A stretch of DNA of 38,750 bases from an uncultured Bacteroidota bacterium. Its GTDB lineage: Bacteria > Bacteroidota > Bacteroidia > Chitinophagales > Chitinophagaceae. The position numbers were made by a program, and so were the translations under genes. The notes beneath the pieces are model-generated. The model saw nothing but the letters and a program-made list of their open reading frames with translations, was not told the origin of the DNA and did not search any database. Every line of letters begins with the position of its first letter. Within the stretch, counting starts at the first letter, position 1. The DNA lies in the NCBI GenBank assembly GCA_946479615.1, contig CAMLGR010000026.1, positions 1 through 38,750 on the forward strand, written 5' to 3'. Of the stretch, positions 9,101 through 16,982 are shown one piece after another.

Positions 9101-10466
9101 TCAATATCGCATCCACACCTTTCTCCATGTAATCTCCATTTTCTTCATGACACGCATCTTTGACACAATCACTGACGCGTTTAAAAGTATTTACACCGGC
9201 AATGATATCATCAAAATAATAGATCTTATCAGCGGCGCAAATCAGTTCCTTATTGGTCTCGATAAAATTATCGATATACTCTTCCGACATCCTGTATGGA
9301 ATAATCGACGTATTGAATTTCCCGAAAAACTCTGATTCCAGCAGGTCCTCGAGACAAGTAGAAGAACGGAAATGGCCAGGCGTTATAAACACGATATTGC
9401 TACCTTCTTTTTCCGATCCGAGAAGCGTGGTCAATTCTTTAACAAAAAAGGAAAGGATCGCCGGTTGGTTATGCTGGTAAAATACATCGCGCTGGATATA
9501 ACTCATAAAGCTTCTCTGGTCTACTGTAATGTAGCCGGTCAATTGCAGGCAAGGTTCATGATCCTTATTATAATAAAGTTGCCTGAACGGCGGATCCTTA
9601 TAATGTCTTTGCCGGTCACCAAACTGGGGAAGGCTAAGGATAATATTAGGAGCATCATGATTTGAGTGCGTCAGGAAAAGAGGCATTTCCGGTTTGGGAT
9701 CACCAGTACCCAACCGGTCAGGAAAACAGAGCGGGCATTTTTCCGCCAGGTATAAATATGTTGCTTTACTAACAAGATAGTGGCCTTGCTGATTTGAGAT
9801 CTCAGGATTCAACCTGCTATTGAACAGTACTTTTTCACGATCTATGCTACGCCATAAATAAGAAGAATATAATTCCGCTACCTCTGTATCCGAAAAAGTA
9901 TCAAGGTTGATGGTCCCTTCTCCCAGGGTTTCCAGTTGCAGGTTGGCGTGAGCGACGAGGTAGACAGTAAAACAACAGGGATTGATCTTTATTCCTTCTA
10001 TTCCTTCTGTAATAAAATATTGTTCAAGGTATTTACGTACGTTGAAGTTTACGCTAAAACTACAGGTAAGCGGCAGAATAATGATTATATTCTTTTTTAA
10101 TTCAGGATGAAAAAGAAAAGAATACTGTTCATTCACATGATCGACAAGTGCATAGTTAATTGAGTAATTCTCCTTCTGAAGCGTTCTGCAGGTTTCATTC
10201 AGGAAAAGGCTGGCATAATTACCATATCCCAGCAGTGTTGTATTATTAAGGTCCGGTATAGTGGTTTTAAGCCTTTTGATCAGCCTTTTACTGATCTCAC
10301 GGGAGTTGTTGAGATTTTGAAAAGTGCTTTTAATATATTGGTAGGAACTGATATGCAAGCGGGAGCCCAACTCATAATGCGAATCGGGCATTCGCGTGTT
10401 CGCCCGCTCCAGCATTTGCAAAAGCACAAGGTTGTCTTCGTCCCCGGGGAGATTTGATGATGACAT
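6183..10466 (-). CDS. Giant signalling protein: two phosphoribosyltransferase-like regions, helical linker, GAF-like region, histidine-kinase-like C-terminus
   Basis: A 1427-residue soluble protein. Residues 60-250 look like a first PRTase-like fold: a NNTTLLGYGNYAS turn, then the hydrophobic strand NIIIILPLTCSFSVN at the PRPP-loop position, followed by Cys244-x-x-Cys247. Residues 355-500 look like a second: IVFITPGHF, then IYYFDDIIAGVNTFKRV, which matches the type I PRTase PRPP motif (two hydrophobics, Asp419-Asp420, a glycine loop, Thr), then GCFIAFSKLNVPLVD. Residues 550-990 are charged and helical. Residues 1000-1200 resemble a GAF domain. The end (about 1200-1427) resembles a kinase: LRHGVVDYL with His1233, an N-box-like ELIINMKKYS (Asn1344) and a YGGIQMCNDTLDRL glycine turn. 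The usual DxGxG box is not recognisable. Coupled by a 4-bp overlap to the receiver-membrane protein. Confidence 0.75.
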   Translation of the reverse strand: MSSSNLPGDEDNLVLLQMLERANTRMPDSHYELGSRLHISSYQYIKSTFQNLNNSREISKRLIKRLKTTIPDLNNTTLLGYGNYASLFLNETCRTLQKENYSINYALVDHVNEQYSFLFHPELKKNIIIILPLTCSFSVNFNVRKYLEQYFITEGIEGIKINPCCFTVYLVAHANLQLETLGEGTINLDTFSDTEVAELYSSYLWRSIDREKVLFNSRLNPEISNQQGHYLVSKATYLYLAEKCPLCFPDRLGTGDPKPEMPLFLTHSNHDAPNIILSLPQFGDRQRHYKDPPFRQLYYNKDHEPCLQLTGYITVDQRSFMSYIQRDVFYQHNQPAILSFFVKELTTLLGSEKEGSNIVFITPGHFRSSTCLEDLLESEFFGKFNTSIIPYRMSEEYIDNFIETNKELICAADKIYYFDDIIAGVNTFKRVSDCVKDACHEENGDYMEKGVDAILTIIDRTTELTKHELNRKLATEKNPHAKGCFIAFSKLNVPLVDPTHSGNPLEKRLSALNSIFDECSLDAMKMYVGNEIHQRLPRELIVFEREYKYRELAYSPFCGDRSTFEYYEKRYTYQERDLIGLEVFHDISTWFTSFENGKSFTNSDLLQLISDLTNEDKLKCYFNAKEENESGRKPEIEADIVRYLVVGILSNSPFKFYHNIYETIFYYVNQELIEVSHQAYKKAIKKKRIRFSFSDLRKLKFFLRRSIELNSNFIISDKFIGHLRRELLTERDLIRLYKRQLNIPLVENEDKFYQRQLLNCQYQLRQIKTLKYFFLNCYKELLFNNPVRSIRLEGLLNQANVLPEMTGNLEYPVSLRRILTDPYFVFWRVLKSENNFLLNHLKRLYIRNLDKEKSLLDRIRDIFRADISCTEIEEIKNKLGAIDYFENLYLAKIKRILFEESISFNELLDKIKTVLDNNRKNVPEEHRKAEFKEFILKKYLRNPDSDSLEIRHFLEFLNQAKKFYSPDVFQEIENSIVSMLYTISLLQSSTKDKQGEVDSVEQRFNEQLRRILNATCDIIGPGLQYAFFIEYKEREENKSVIADNVFTILSEESEAEMEGREVKLRKDGFIYNMLYGLLDCKEGNLQSFIAIAKKDEEFIGLSEEYFPAIINGDDKETAPIMISAIRKDYQKEEIGVNMIRESGALLFFRFTILQPGAQHQYKGNGQAVLAIGCPGTIHSSGDFLDLINVEKVRLLLLIKQQVFEYLQKQFESDAFIEVLEAREFKVSQKKLRHGVVDYLRAQQDYAEELGKQNNVQKNLALHSIVNRAIKGQIRAKETIYDLEKRPFLNRDLFMLIMNIMEDPFLGGRAISFPQVKLKGIDSSGSVIMIYPAIYNVILPELIINMKKYSPRLGEKHLAIELTESHITISNKTENEYENKSIQKQYGGIQMCNDTLDRLNMERLIHSTDKNSIFHITIDLTPKPKSEL

Positions 10467-10862
10467 GGCAAATAAATGTTAGCCGGCTCAGCCGGTATTT
10501 GATGGCATCAAGGAACATGGAAGATAGAGTTGAAATGAAATGCTGCATGCGTAAATCCTGTTAACTCAATACAGATCCGCTTATTGATAATCAGCCAGCA
10601 GTTTACAGCACACTGCTATCTAAGATACAGAAAACATATAAAAGGACTAAACCTGAAAAAAATAAATAATCCATTTTTTAAATACAAAACGATAGTATTC
10701 AATAAATACCGTTAAAAAACGGTGTTGCGGCAGGTCTAAAAACGGCGTGTAGTACTACCAGGATTTTTTATTTTAGTTTACCTCCAGCCCCTGATAATCC
10801 TGCCTAATCCCCTCTATCAAATACGATCAGGTTATGCAATTCAAATAACAATTATCCCTGTT
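10467..10862. promoter_or_regulatory. Divergent promoter region of the PRTase-kinase locus
   Basis: This 396-bp gap separates the divergent operons starting at 10466 (-) and 10863 (+). Two elements stand out: a 6-bp palindrome ACCGTT-AAAA-AACGGT at 10708-10723, and an 11-bp direct repeat, AAAAACGGTGT at 10715-10725 and AAAAACGGCGT at 10738-10748, with starts 23 bp apart. That spacing is about two helical turns and would suit a dimeric or tandem-binding regulator. No protein is known to bind here, and I see no gene in the gap. Confidence 0.45.
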
Positions 10863-11342
10863 ATGGACACTCCAAAACCAAAAAATCCCTTACGATTGAT
10901 CCTAAGGGCAGCAATCTTTATTTTTATTATTCTATTCCTGGCTTTCCTTGGCCTGAAAACAGCAGCTGTCTACGATCCAGATCCTGGCAGGAAAAACCTG
11001 TTACTGGAGATTGTAACCAAGGTTGAATCCATTGGTCTTCTTTCCTGGGACTTTCTAAAACCATTCCTGCAACTTGTTGGCATTTTACTGATCGTAGAAT
11101 GGATCCTCGGGAAATTCGGTATTTCTTTTACCAACAAGCAGTCGAACCTGGAATGGAATGTGCAAACTGTCATTGCGATTGTCATTATCGGATCTTTCGC
11201 TCTTGCTGCCTTAAGCGGAATAAAAGGGGTGGATTACCTGAAGGACCTTGCTCTTGTGGTGATCGGCTTTTACTTTGGATCTCAAAAGCGTTTTAATGAT
11301 AAAGACAACATAAAAGTTACGGAAGAACCTTTAAAACCATAA
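10863..11342 (+). CDS. Small membrane protein of unknown function
   Basis: A 159-residue protein with about four hydrophobic segments: residues 12-32 (LILRAAIFIFIILFLAFLGL), 60-80, 96-116 and 120-138, ending in a charged tail. I do not recognise a family. The third segment follows an SNLEWNVQT stretch, and the last ends in DLALVVIGFYFGSQKRFND. It is transcribed divergently from the giant PRTase/kinase-like gene and is followed after 36 bp by another membrane protein on the same strand, so the two are probably co-transcribed. Their position suggests they belong to the same signalling locus as the receiver-membrane protein. Start chosen at the only in-frame ATG before the first helix. Confidence 0.7.
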   Translation: MDTPKPKNPLRLILRAAIFIFIILFLAFLGLKTAAVYDPDPGRKNLLLEIVTKVESIGLLSWDFLKPFLQLVGILLIVEWILGKFGISFTNKQSNLEWNVQTVIAIVIIGSFALAALSGIKGVDYLKDLALVVIGFYFGSQKRFNDKDNIKVTEEPLKP

Positions 11343-11378
11343 ATAGCCAACCATCGCTCTTACCTTATACTATTTACC

Positions 11379-12275
11379 ATGGATATCATATTCGGCATTA
11401 CCTCATTACCCTTCGATATACCAGGAATCTTAAAGTTTGGTATTATCGGTCTCGGGGCAATCTTGGCCATCTTAACATTCTGGCTGCTAAGAGGTGAGCA
11501 AAGAAAGCCAGAAGCATCGAGGCGTATGATATCTGCTATTTTCACCTTCATGGTATTCTCGCTTTTTCTTGTTACGCTTGGCCTGCTGAGCAAAACCGGT
11601 ACCCAAAGCTATATCCAAGGGTACACCGTGCCAGCACAGGAAAAACAAATCGTTGAGAATCTTCCTGTCGAAAACCTGGAAAATTATAACCTGCTCAAGG
11701 ATATCAGCATATTTGATCTCAGAGGATGGAAGCCTGTTCCTGCTGATAAACTCAATGAACGATACAGCCCTGCCAATTATATCAATTACCTCCATATAAA
11801 AAAGACAAGACCACTGGATTCGATCGTGATACATTATGCTACCAGTGGTTATGATATTGACCTCAGGTGTATTACTCATAATTATAAAAATTACCAACAG
11901 GATACTACTACCAAAGAACATAAGGGTCAAAAAAGCTATGGGATCGCAATAGATGTTTCGTCAGTCCCACTGAATGAGGAGTTTCTTGTTGTTGTAGAAG
12001 CTACGTATTGGAATGGCTTCCGCGATATTACTAAAGAATCGGCCTCTACTTATACAGATGCAGAAATCACAGGTCTGAATGAATTGGATCTTATCATACT
12101 ACTGCCTTATGATAAACCTGTAAACAGCGTTGCCAAATACAGCCGGACTGACCGTGAGTTTTATCCTTACAGGGGCGAGGAAAAATTCTATGTCGATGAA
12201 AAAAAGAGATTTATATACTGGAGCGTTAAGAAGATTACTGCTGATACGCATTATAAACTGGACTGGACCTGGTGA
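11379..12275 (+). CDS. Membrane-anchored protein with large non-membrane C-terminal domain, unknown function
   Basis: A 298-residue protein with two N-terminal membrane helices (about residues 18-38 and 50-69, separated by a basic RGEQRKPEASRR loop) and a C-terminal domain of about 225 residues. The C-terminal part contains HIKKTRPLDSIVIHYATSG, KSYGIAIDVSSVPLNEEFLVVVEATYWNGF and IYWSVKKITADTHYKLDWTW, which read like a beta-rich domain. With a short basic loop between the helices, the large domain is likely on the same side as the N-terminus. I recognise no family. It forms a probable operon with 10863-11342 and faces the lone LytTR gene convergently. A sensor or effector role in the neighbouring locus is inference from position only. 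Confidence 0.72.
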   Translation: MDIIFGITSLPFDIPGILKFGIIGLGAILAILTFWLLRGEQRKPEASRRMISAIFTFMVFSLFLVTLGLLSKTGTQSYIQGYTVPAQEKQIVENLPVENLENYNLLKDISIFDLRGWKPVPADKLNERYSPANYINYLHIKKTRPLDSIVIHYATSGYDIDLRCITHNYKNYQQDTTTKEHKGQKSYGIAIDVSSVPLNEEFLVVVEATYWNGFRDITKESASTYTDAEITGLNELDLIILLPYDKPVNSVAKYSRTDREFYPYRGEEKFYVDEKKRFIYWSVKKITADTHYKLDWTW

Positions 12276-12368
12276 TATAATAATAAGGCCGAATTGATAA
12301 GAGCAATGCGCCTGCGCTAACATTATAATCATGCCAGCAAGAAAAATCAGGTCATTTACTCCTTTATC

Positions 12369-12734
12369 CTACCTATGTGTCGCAATTACAGTGAACCGTG
12401 CCTGCAATGCCATCCTATAATTCCCTGACAGTGGCACTTCTTTTCCTCCCAGGTTGACCAGGTCTTTACAGATGTACTTAATATGACCCACCCCTACAAT
12501 ATAAGACCGGTGCACCCGGCAAAAATAGTTACCGGGTAATTGCTGCTCCAGTTGCTTCAGGCATATTTTGACACAATAAGTACCTACACCCCTAACTGTA
12601 TATATTTTTACATAGTTGTCTGCTGCTTCCAGGAATATTATATCCCGGTATGGAATTCTTACCCAGCGCCTGTTTACTTTTATTAAAACAGCCGGGAATG
12701 GCTCCGCGGGAATGTAAAGTTCCTTTTTATACAT
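12369..12734 (-). CDS. Stand-alone LytTR-type DNA-binding regulator
   Basis: A 121-residue protein that is almost only a LytTR domain. The core reads VNRRWVRIPYRDIIFLEAADNYVKIYT, then LKQLEQQLPGNYFCRVHRSYIVGVGHIKYI and GGKEVPLSGNYR, the typical order of beta strands and the conserved F/Y-x-R-V/I-H-R-S-Y/F segment. LytTR domains bind DNA direct repeats, usually as the output half of a receiver protein; here no receiver is present. About 25 residues precede the domain. Its activity may be set by expression level or by another protein's partner domain. Possible targets are the flanking genes, but I see no well-matched LytTR site pair. Confidence 0.9.
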   Translation of the reverse strand: MYKKELYIPAEPFPAVLIKVNRRWVRIPYRDIIFLEAADNYVKIYTVRGVGTYCVKICLKQLEQQLPGNYFCRVHRSYIVGVGHIKYICKDLVNLGGKEVPLSGNYRMALQARFTVIATHR

Positions 12735-12846
12735 ACTGATCTATTAATACCGCTAAAATACCTGACCAGTTTCACATTAGGGGGGTGAGAAACCACACGA
12801 AAAATGTCGTTTTTTACCCCTCTTTTTTTGTGAAGACGGACCCTAT

Positions 12847-12875
12847 AAGGGCCGCCGGCTAATCCGGCAGCCCTT
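12847..12875 (-). terminator. GC-rich hairpin downstream of the basic/Ig-like protein gene
   Basis: Arms AAGGGCCGCCGG and CCGGCAGCCCTT form a 12-bp stem with one non-Watson-Crick position and a 5-nt loop. It lies 21 bp past the stop of the minus-strand gene at 12897. There is no good T-run directly after the stem, so it is only a possible terminator or 3' stability element. Confidence 0.4.
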
Positions 12876-12896
12876 GCTATATCCAAACTAGTCACT

Positions 12897-13463
12897 TTAT
12901 GACAGGATAGTTTCCTGCGAAGTGGTATTGCCGGGAAGATCAGTCGCCGTTGTACTGACCGAAGAACCAGCGACCTGTGGATTATTACCCGTTGCAGTAT
13001 AGACCCAGTCCAGTCCGCCGGGCTGCGCCACCGCATTCCCTTCTTCCAGCACTGTTCCGTTACTGCCGGTGATCGTCACTTTTACTGCCGTTACTTTGAA
13101 ATCGTCTATAGCCCGGATGGTAATGGTATCACCAGCCTGCCCGTGGTAATCGCCGGTTGTTACGGATCTAATGATCGGCGCTTTCATAAAATCAGCCATC
13201 GCCAGGTTATAGGCTCTTTTACGGTTGGCTGCTTTTTCCTGGTAGACCGCTTTTTTGACCGGGTCGGCTATTGTGGATTTTGCATAATAGCTTGCTTCGA
13301 GAAAACGTTCACGGTGGGCCTGTTGCCCAGCCGTTGCTTTTCCTTTTCTTTTACCGGGGCGGCGAAAAGCTTCCGTATCATTACCGATCCTGCGGTAAGA
13401 GATCATTTTTCCCAGGCGGCCGCTCAGCCCGCGGGTGATGTCGTTATCGTTTGATTTTGCCAT
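12897..13463 (-). CDS. Basic protein with Ig-like C-terminal domain, unknown function
   Basis: A longer frame reaches 13580, but the ATG at 13463 gives a natural start (MAKSNDNDITRGLSGRLGKM), so the protein is 188 residues. The N-terminal 90 residues are strongly basic, with an RLGKMISYRRIGNDTEAFRRP segment and a K/R-rich GKRKGK patch, then a helical part ending NLAMADFMKAPIIRSV. The C-terminal 90 residues look like a beta-sandwich: GQAGDTITIRAIDDFKVTAVKVTITG, then GNAVAQPGGLDWVYTA and a run ending in ATDLPGN. I have the impression that similar unnamed proteins occur in other Bacteroidota, but I know no assigned function. The basic half could bind nucleic acid or a polyanion; this is inference. 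Confidence 0.75.
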   Translation of the reverse strand: MAKSNDNDITRGLSGRLGKMISYRRIGNDTEAFRRPGKRKGKATAGQQAHRERFLEASYYAKSTIADPVKKAVYQEKAANRKRAYNLAMADFMKAPIIRSVTTGDYHGQAGDTITIRAIDDFKVTAVKVTITGSNGTVLEEGNAVAQPGGLDWVYTATGNNPQVAGSSVSTTATDLPGNTTSQETILS

Positions 13464-13918
13464 TGTGATAAGTTTTAAAACTTTTTGAAATAAAGTGTAT
13501 GGCTGATCCGCTGCGGGAAGGAACCCAGGGCGCTCCTCCTGTTTTCCAAGCGCGTCCCGCATGCAGATCAACGATGGCAATATCGGTTGGCAGGAAGCTG
13601 GTTATGTTGAATAGTTGGCGGCCGATAGATGAATAATGGGTGAAACTGGCAACTGGGTGGGTGAATGGTAATAGGACCAGCTATAATTTCCCGGGCAGTA
13701 GTAGCGAATACCGGGCGAATACAGAACGAATACAGCGACCAGGATAAGCAAAGAGCAGATAAAGAAATTACGAAGAACAGATATGGAAAGGATAAGAAAT
13801 TCGAGACTCAAAACATTATCAATTAATGCAAGACCCTTGAAATTTTCACTTTATTAGGAGAAATAATGTTTGAAATCCTTAGATAAAGTCCAATGCAGAA
13901 AGAAATCGACTTTCTGAA
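13464..13918. other. Intergenic region with no confident gene
   Basis: A 455-bp stretch. A 69-codon minus-strand frame (13602-13811) could encode a peptide with one hydrophobic segment, but it has no family resemblance, its C-terminal half is low-complexity, and I see no supporting start signal. The rest shows no repeats or hairpins of note. Confidence 0.5.
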
Positions 13919-15064
13919 TTAGTTTTTAAAAACTTCTTCAAGCTTTCTCATTACAAAATCTGTTGCCTTGTCGCTAGATGAGGCTGAGGGCACTGGAAAT
14001 CCATCAAGATAAATAGACCCTCGTTGTCCAAAAACAACATGCTGCAATTCCTCATTCCAATAAACATCATATATCTCATCCATGAACTTCGCAGGCTTAC
14101 AAACTTTAAAGCCGTCAGGAATAGTACGTTTAAGATTTGAAAACTTATATATACTTGTTGATGTGCCATCATCAAAAAAATAGTTCATAACGCGTATATA
14201 AACATATCCCTCATAATACTTTCCAGAAATTTTCATGCTATATGATCCATTGCTCCATGAAACAAAAACACCATAATTTATATCGGTAGCATTTTCAGGA
14301 AGTATTGTTGCATAAATTTCCCTTGGCTGATTTGGAGGAAGAACATTAACATTTTTAGTAGTAATAGTCGAAGCATGAGAATTTGGCAATCCGTTTTCAT
14401 CTATAAAATAAGGGGTATTTTCTGAGACAGTATCTGTCCCTTTTATCACTACACGATTATATTGTCCTTCATACAAAACCTTTGAAACCCCTTTATAGGG
14501 ATCATTAATCCAAACCTCAACATCCTTCAAGTATGTTTTACCTACATTTTCAAGAATAAGATTTGGAAATACAACCCTATGTCCATTAAATTCAATCGGA
14601 CTCACAAACCTGGAAAGCCTTACAATCGGCTTATTATTACCACCAGAAAGCTTTTCAAAATATGAAGACTGCAAATTTATCATAGCTTTTTGGCTGGCAT
14701 TCAACTCAGCTTGAGATTCATTTAATTTCTCATTTAAAGAAATGATTTTCATTGCAGTATCTATCTGAATATTAGCAAGCTTAATAATAGAATCATTTAA
14801 AGCGGAATTTTTCCTGGTAAGACTGTCTTGCAAATGTTGGCTTCTTTCTTTCGATATAAAAGATTTATAATTAGAATAATAAGATAACCCCGCGCCTGTC
14901 AATACTATAACAAAAGAAATAAGTCCAATTAATCTTTTATTTCTATTTTCAATTTCTTCCTCTTTAGTTTTGGGCTTTTTAGAAAGCAATTTTTCAATTA
15001 GCGCTATTAAAGCGCCGCAAACGGTTAAAATTACTGCCCCAATAATTAAAATTTTATCACTCAT
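13919..15064 (-). CDS. Membrane-anchored coiled-coil protein with beta-rich C-terminal domain, unknown function
   Basis: A 381-residue protein. Two membrane helices lie at about residues 5-24 and 45-63, separated by a basic-acidic loop (KKPKTKEEEIENRNKR). Residues 68-135 form a heptad-like coiled coil rich in Leu, Ile, Asn and Ser (LQDSLTRKNSALNDSIIKLA and following). The rest, about residues 145-381, is a predicted beta-rich soluble domain starting KPIVRLSRFVSPIEFNGHRV. I recognise no family. The gene is visibly more AT-rich than its left neighbours, which suggests later acquisition. It stands alone on its strand, with no operon partner within 150 bp. Confidence 0.8.
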   Translation of the reverse strand: MSDKILIIGAVILTVCGALIALIEKLLSKKPKTKEEEIENRNKRLIGLISFVIVLTGAGLSYYSNYKSFISKERSQHLQDSLTRKNSALNDSIIKLANIQIDTAMKIISLNEKLNESQAELNASQKAMINLQSSYFEKLSGGNNKPIVRLSRFVSPIEFNGHRVVFPNLILENVGKTYLKDVEVWINDPYKGVSKVLYEGQYNRVVIKGTDTVSENTPYFIDENGLPNSHASTITTKNVNVLPPNQPREIYATILPENATDINYGVFVSWSNGSYSMKISGKYYEGYVYIRVMNYFFDDGTSTSIYKFSNLKRTIPDGFKVCKPAKFMDEIYDVYWNEELQHVVFGQRGSIYLDGFPVPSASSSDKATDFVMRKLEEVFKN

Positions 15065-15252
15065 GCTTTACGAAGTATATATCTATATAAACCTATCTAA
15101 AGCCTTAAAAGACTAAATTATAAGGTAAAAATTCTCACTTAGTAGCAGAGTCCTTACACGATAATATCCAATCACCTGTTCGTATAAAAGTTTGGTCTTT
15201 TAGCCGGCGCCGGTTTGTCTTATAATAATAAGAACTCTAAACCCGGTTTCAC

Positions 15253-15570
15253 ATGAACAACACTATCACAATAACCCAGGCAGAAAATGCGTGTCATATA
15301 GCAGGGTTGATAATTGGATATAAGAATATGACACTGAGTATACCACAGCAGATTGAACTCGATGACTGGTTGATCGCCAGTGACGAAAACATGTTCCTGT
15401 TCGAAGAGCTGACCGATGAGAAAAAAATGAGGAAAGCATTTGACTGGTTTAAAGACATCGCTATCTCTCCTGTACTCAGGCATGCGAAGAAACACTTAGC
15501 TTTTTCTTCTGCGAACAGGTTTTTTCAACTCACAGAGCATTCTCTTGCAAAGAAACTATCTCATCAATAA
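15253..15570 (+). CDS. Stand-alone FecR-type anti-sigma N-terminal domain without membrane helix (copy 2)
   Basis: A 105-residue protein matching the sigma-binding N-terminal domain of FecR: IAGLIIGY, IELDDWLIASDENMFLFEELTDEKKMRKAFDW, then a basic RHAKKHLAF segment. The SDENM-LFEELTDEKKM block is nearly identical to that of the full FecR at 25020-26252 (SDINMRLFEELTDEKRM). It stops about 20 residues after the basic segment without any hydrophobic helix. Unlike the other two copies it has no adjacent sigma gene; the next genes downstream, 268 bp away, encode cysteine-pair and MauE-like proteins. Base composition is nearer to the GC-balanced flanks than to the AT-rich genes beside it. Likely a soluble partner of an ECF sigma factor encoded elsewhere, or a remnant. 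Confidence 0.7.
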   Translation: MNNTITITQAENACHIAGLIIGYKNMTLSIPQQIELDDWLIASDENMFLFEELTDEKKMRKAFDWFKDIAISPVLRHAKKHLAFSSANRFFQLTEHSLAKKLSHQ

Positions 15571-15838
15571 TTCTAATTGCTGCGCTTTCATTGCGTAACA
15601 TCGTATGTATCCATAGAAATTTGTCATACCATACCATTTCATGTATTTACTCCCACCTGAAAAACATTTACTGCTGTTTCCAAACAATACATATTTGGAA
15701 AATGCTTCATGTCTGACGGAACTTTAGAAGACTAGCCTACTAATCCGCATTCCTACAATAATAGGATCTACCCTCTGAAATTATTCACACTTACGACATA
15801 TTCTCGTGATATCTATATAAACTATTTAAATCTCATTT

Positions 15839-16291
15839 ATGAAAAAACATTTATTCTGTCTAATATCAATTTCTATTGCTATTAGTTTAAGTGCGTTTAC
15901 AAAATCTCCTGTCAAAAAAACAAAAAAGCATCCGTTTCTTAATTATTATCGCTTTACTTATCTAGCGCCAGGTGGTTTATACACAAATAGCAATGTCTCT
16001 AATCCTGATTCTTTGCATTGGGGTTTTGGCGAACTTGTGTATGGACCTGAAGATTTTTCCTATACTTGCGCACAAACCACTACTCTTGAAAAGCCTTGTG
16101 AACTAATAATCACTGAAACTTTTCTTATTACTAATCCTTTCAATGGCAAAACGAGAATGAGGATTCATTCTTATGATGGTCCAGGATACTATGCAATCAT
16201 TAATACTATCTCTTCTGCAGTACATCCAAACACCTATAGCGTAGATCCTTTATCTGCAAGTCTTGCTGGTGTTCAAAACAGAGTGTATTAA
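15839..16291 (+). CDS. Small secreted cysteine-pair protein (copy 2)
   Basis: A 150-residue protein with an N-terminal signal (MKKHLFCLISISIAISLSAF) followed by TKSPVKKTKK, then an aromatic stretch NYYRFTYLAPGG. The cysteine pair is Cys77 and Cys87 (C-x9-C-E-L-I), followed by a segment that aligns with the copies at 16983 and 17589 (ITETFLIT against VEDQYVTP, and a shared HPNTYSVD / HANTFYVD ending). It is longer than copy 1 and carries a C-terminal tail (LAGVQNRVY) like the IQESDVKKF tail of 17589. It lies 204 bp upstream of a MauE-like gene on the same strand. Exported, function unknown; probably a substrate or partner of the redox membrane protein. Confidence 0.82.
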   Translation: MKKHLFCLISISIAISLSAFTKSPVKKTKKHPFLNYYRFTYLAPGGLYTNSNVSNPDSLHWGFGELVYGPEDFSYTCAQTTTLEKPCELIITETFLITNPFNGKTRMRIHSYDGPGYYAIINTISSAVHPNTYSVDPLSASLAGVQNRVY

Positions 16292-16495
16292 TTAACTACA
16301 TTTTAATGACATTGTTTCATGAAAATACACCTGTTTTCAAACTCAGTTACTGCTCATTGCTAAGTAATAACTATTATCAAATTTCGTCATTCGACAAAAT
16401 TTCTATCGCCTCAAATACTAATTGAAAAACTTTTCTTACTATACGAGAAGTTATTTTATTTGGAAACCAATAATCATTTATCTCATCTTTAACAA

Positions 16496-16945
16496 ATGAA
16501 ACGAAACACAGTTATAGAATTAGTTGCCGCCTTATTCATTTTATTATTTGTATATACTGCTGTAAGCAAATTCATAGACTTCTACTATTTCAAATATGTT
16601 TTATCCACTTCACCTTTAATTGGAGCAGGAAGAGCATCGCTAGTCGCTTGGGCAGTGCCTAGTACTGAAATTTTAATATCATTACTCCTCTTTTTCCCAG
16701 ACACTAAACGTGCAGGATTATGGGCTTCGCTTTTATTGATGCTGCTATTTACAGGCTACCTTATTTATATGATTTATTTTACACCAAATCAGCCGTGTAG
16801 TTGTGGAGGTGTGCTAAAACAAATGAGCTGGAAACAACATCTTTTATTTAATTTATTTTTTTCTTTGCTAGCAGTTATTGCATTATCAAAAAGAAAGAGA
16901 AAGATTGCAGATAATTCCAGTACCATTTTTAGTACAACTGCTTAA
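16496..16945 (+). CDS. MauE/DoxX-like redox-associated membrane protein (copy 2)
   Basis: A 149-residue paralog of 2980-3432, sharing long identical stretches (ILLFVYTA, SPLIGA/S, RAGLWASL, FTGYL-YMIYFTP and PCSCGGVLKQM-WKQHL). Four membrane helices at about 7-23, 46-67, 75-95 and 113-131; the C-x-C pair is Cys101 and Cys103 between helices 3 and 4. The DNA is much more AT-rich than the first copy although the proteins are close, which implies separate histories and not a recent local duplication. Flanked by secreted cysteine-pair proteins on both sides in the same orientation, with 37 bp to the next one. Proposed role: transfer of redox equivalents to exported cysteines, by analogy with MauE. 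Confidence 0.87.
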   Translation: MKRNTVIELVAALFILLFVYTAVSKFIDFYYFKYVLSTSPLIGAGRASLVAWAVPSTEILISLLLFFPDTKRAGLWASLLLMLLFTGYLIYMIYFTPNQPCSCGGVLKQMSWKQHLLFNLFFSLLAVIALSKRKRKIADNSSTIFSTTA

Positions 16946-16982
16946 TTAATTCTATTATTGCCATTACCCAAAAAAATTAATT

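Noticed and set aside
12683..13036. Minus-strand frame of 117 codons between LytTR and the Ig-like protein
   Set aside because: It overlaps the LytTR start and the end of the Ig-like gene in another frame, with no motif; considered a shadow.
13602..13811. 69-codon minus-strand frame with a hydrophobic stretch
   Set aside because: Possible small membrane peptide, but no start signal, no family and a low-complexity tail; not enough support to list as a gene.
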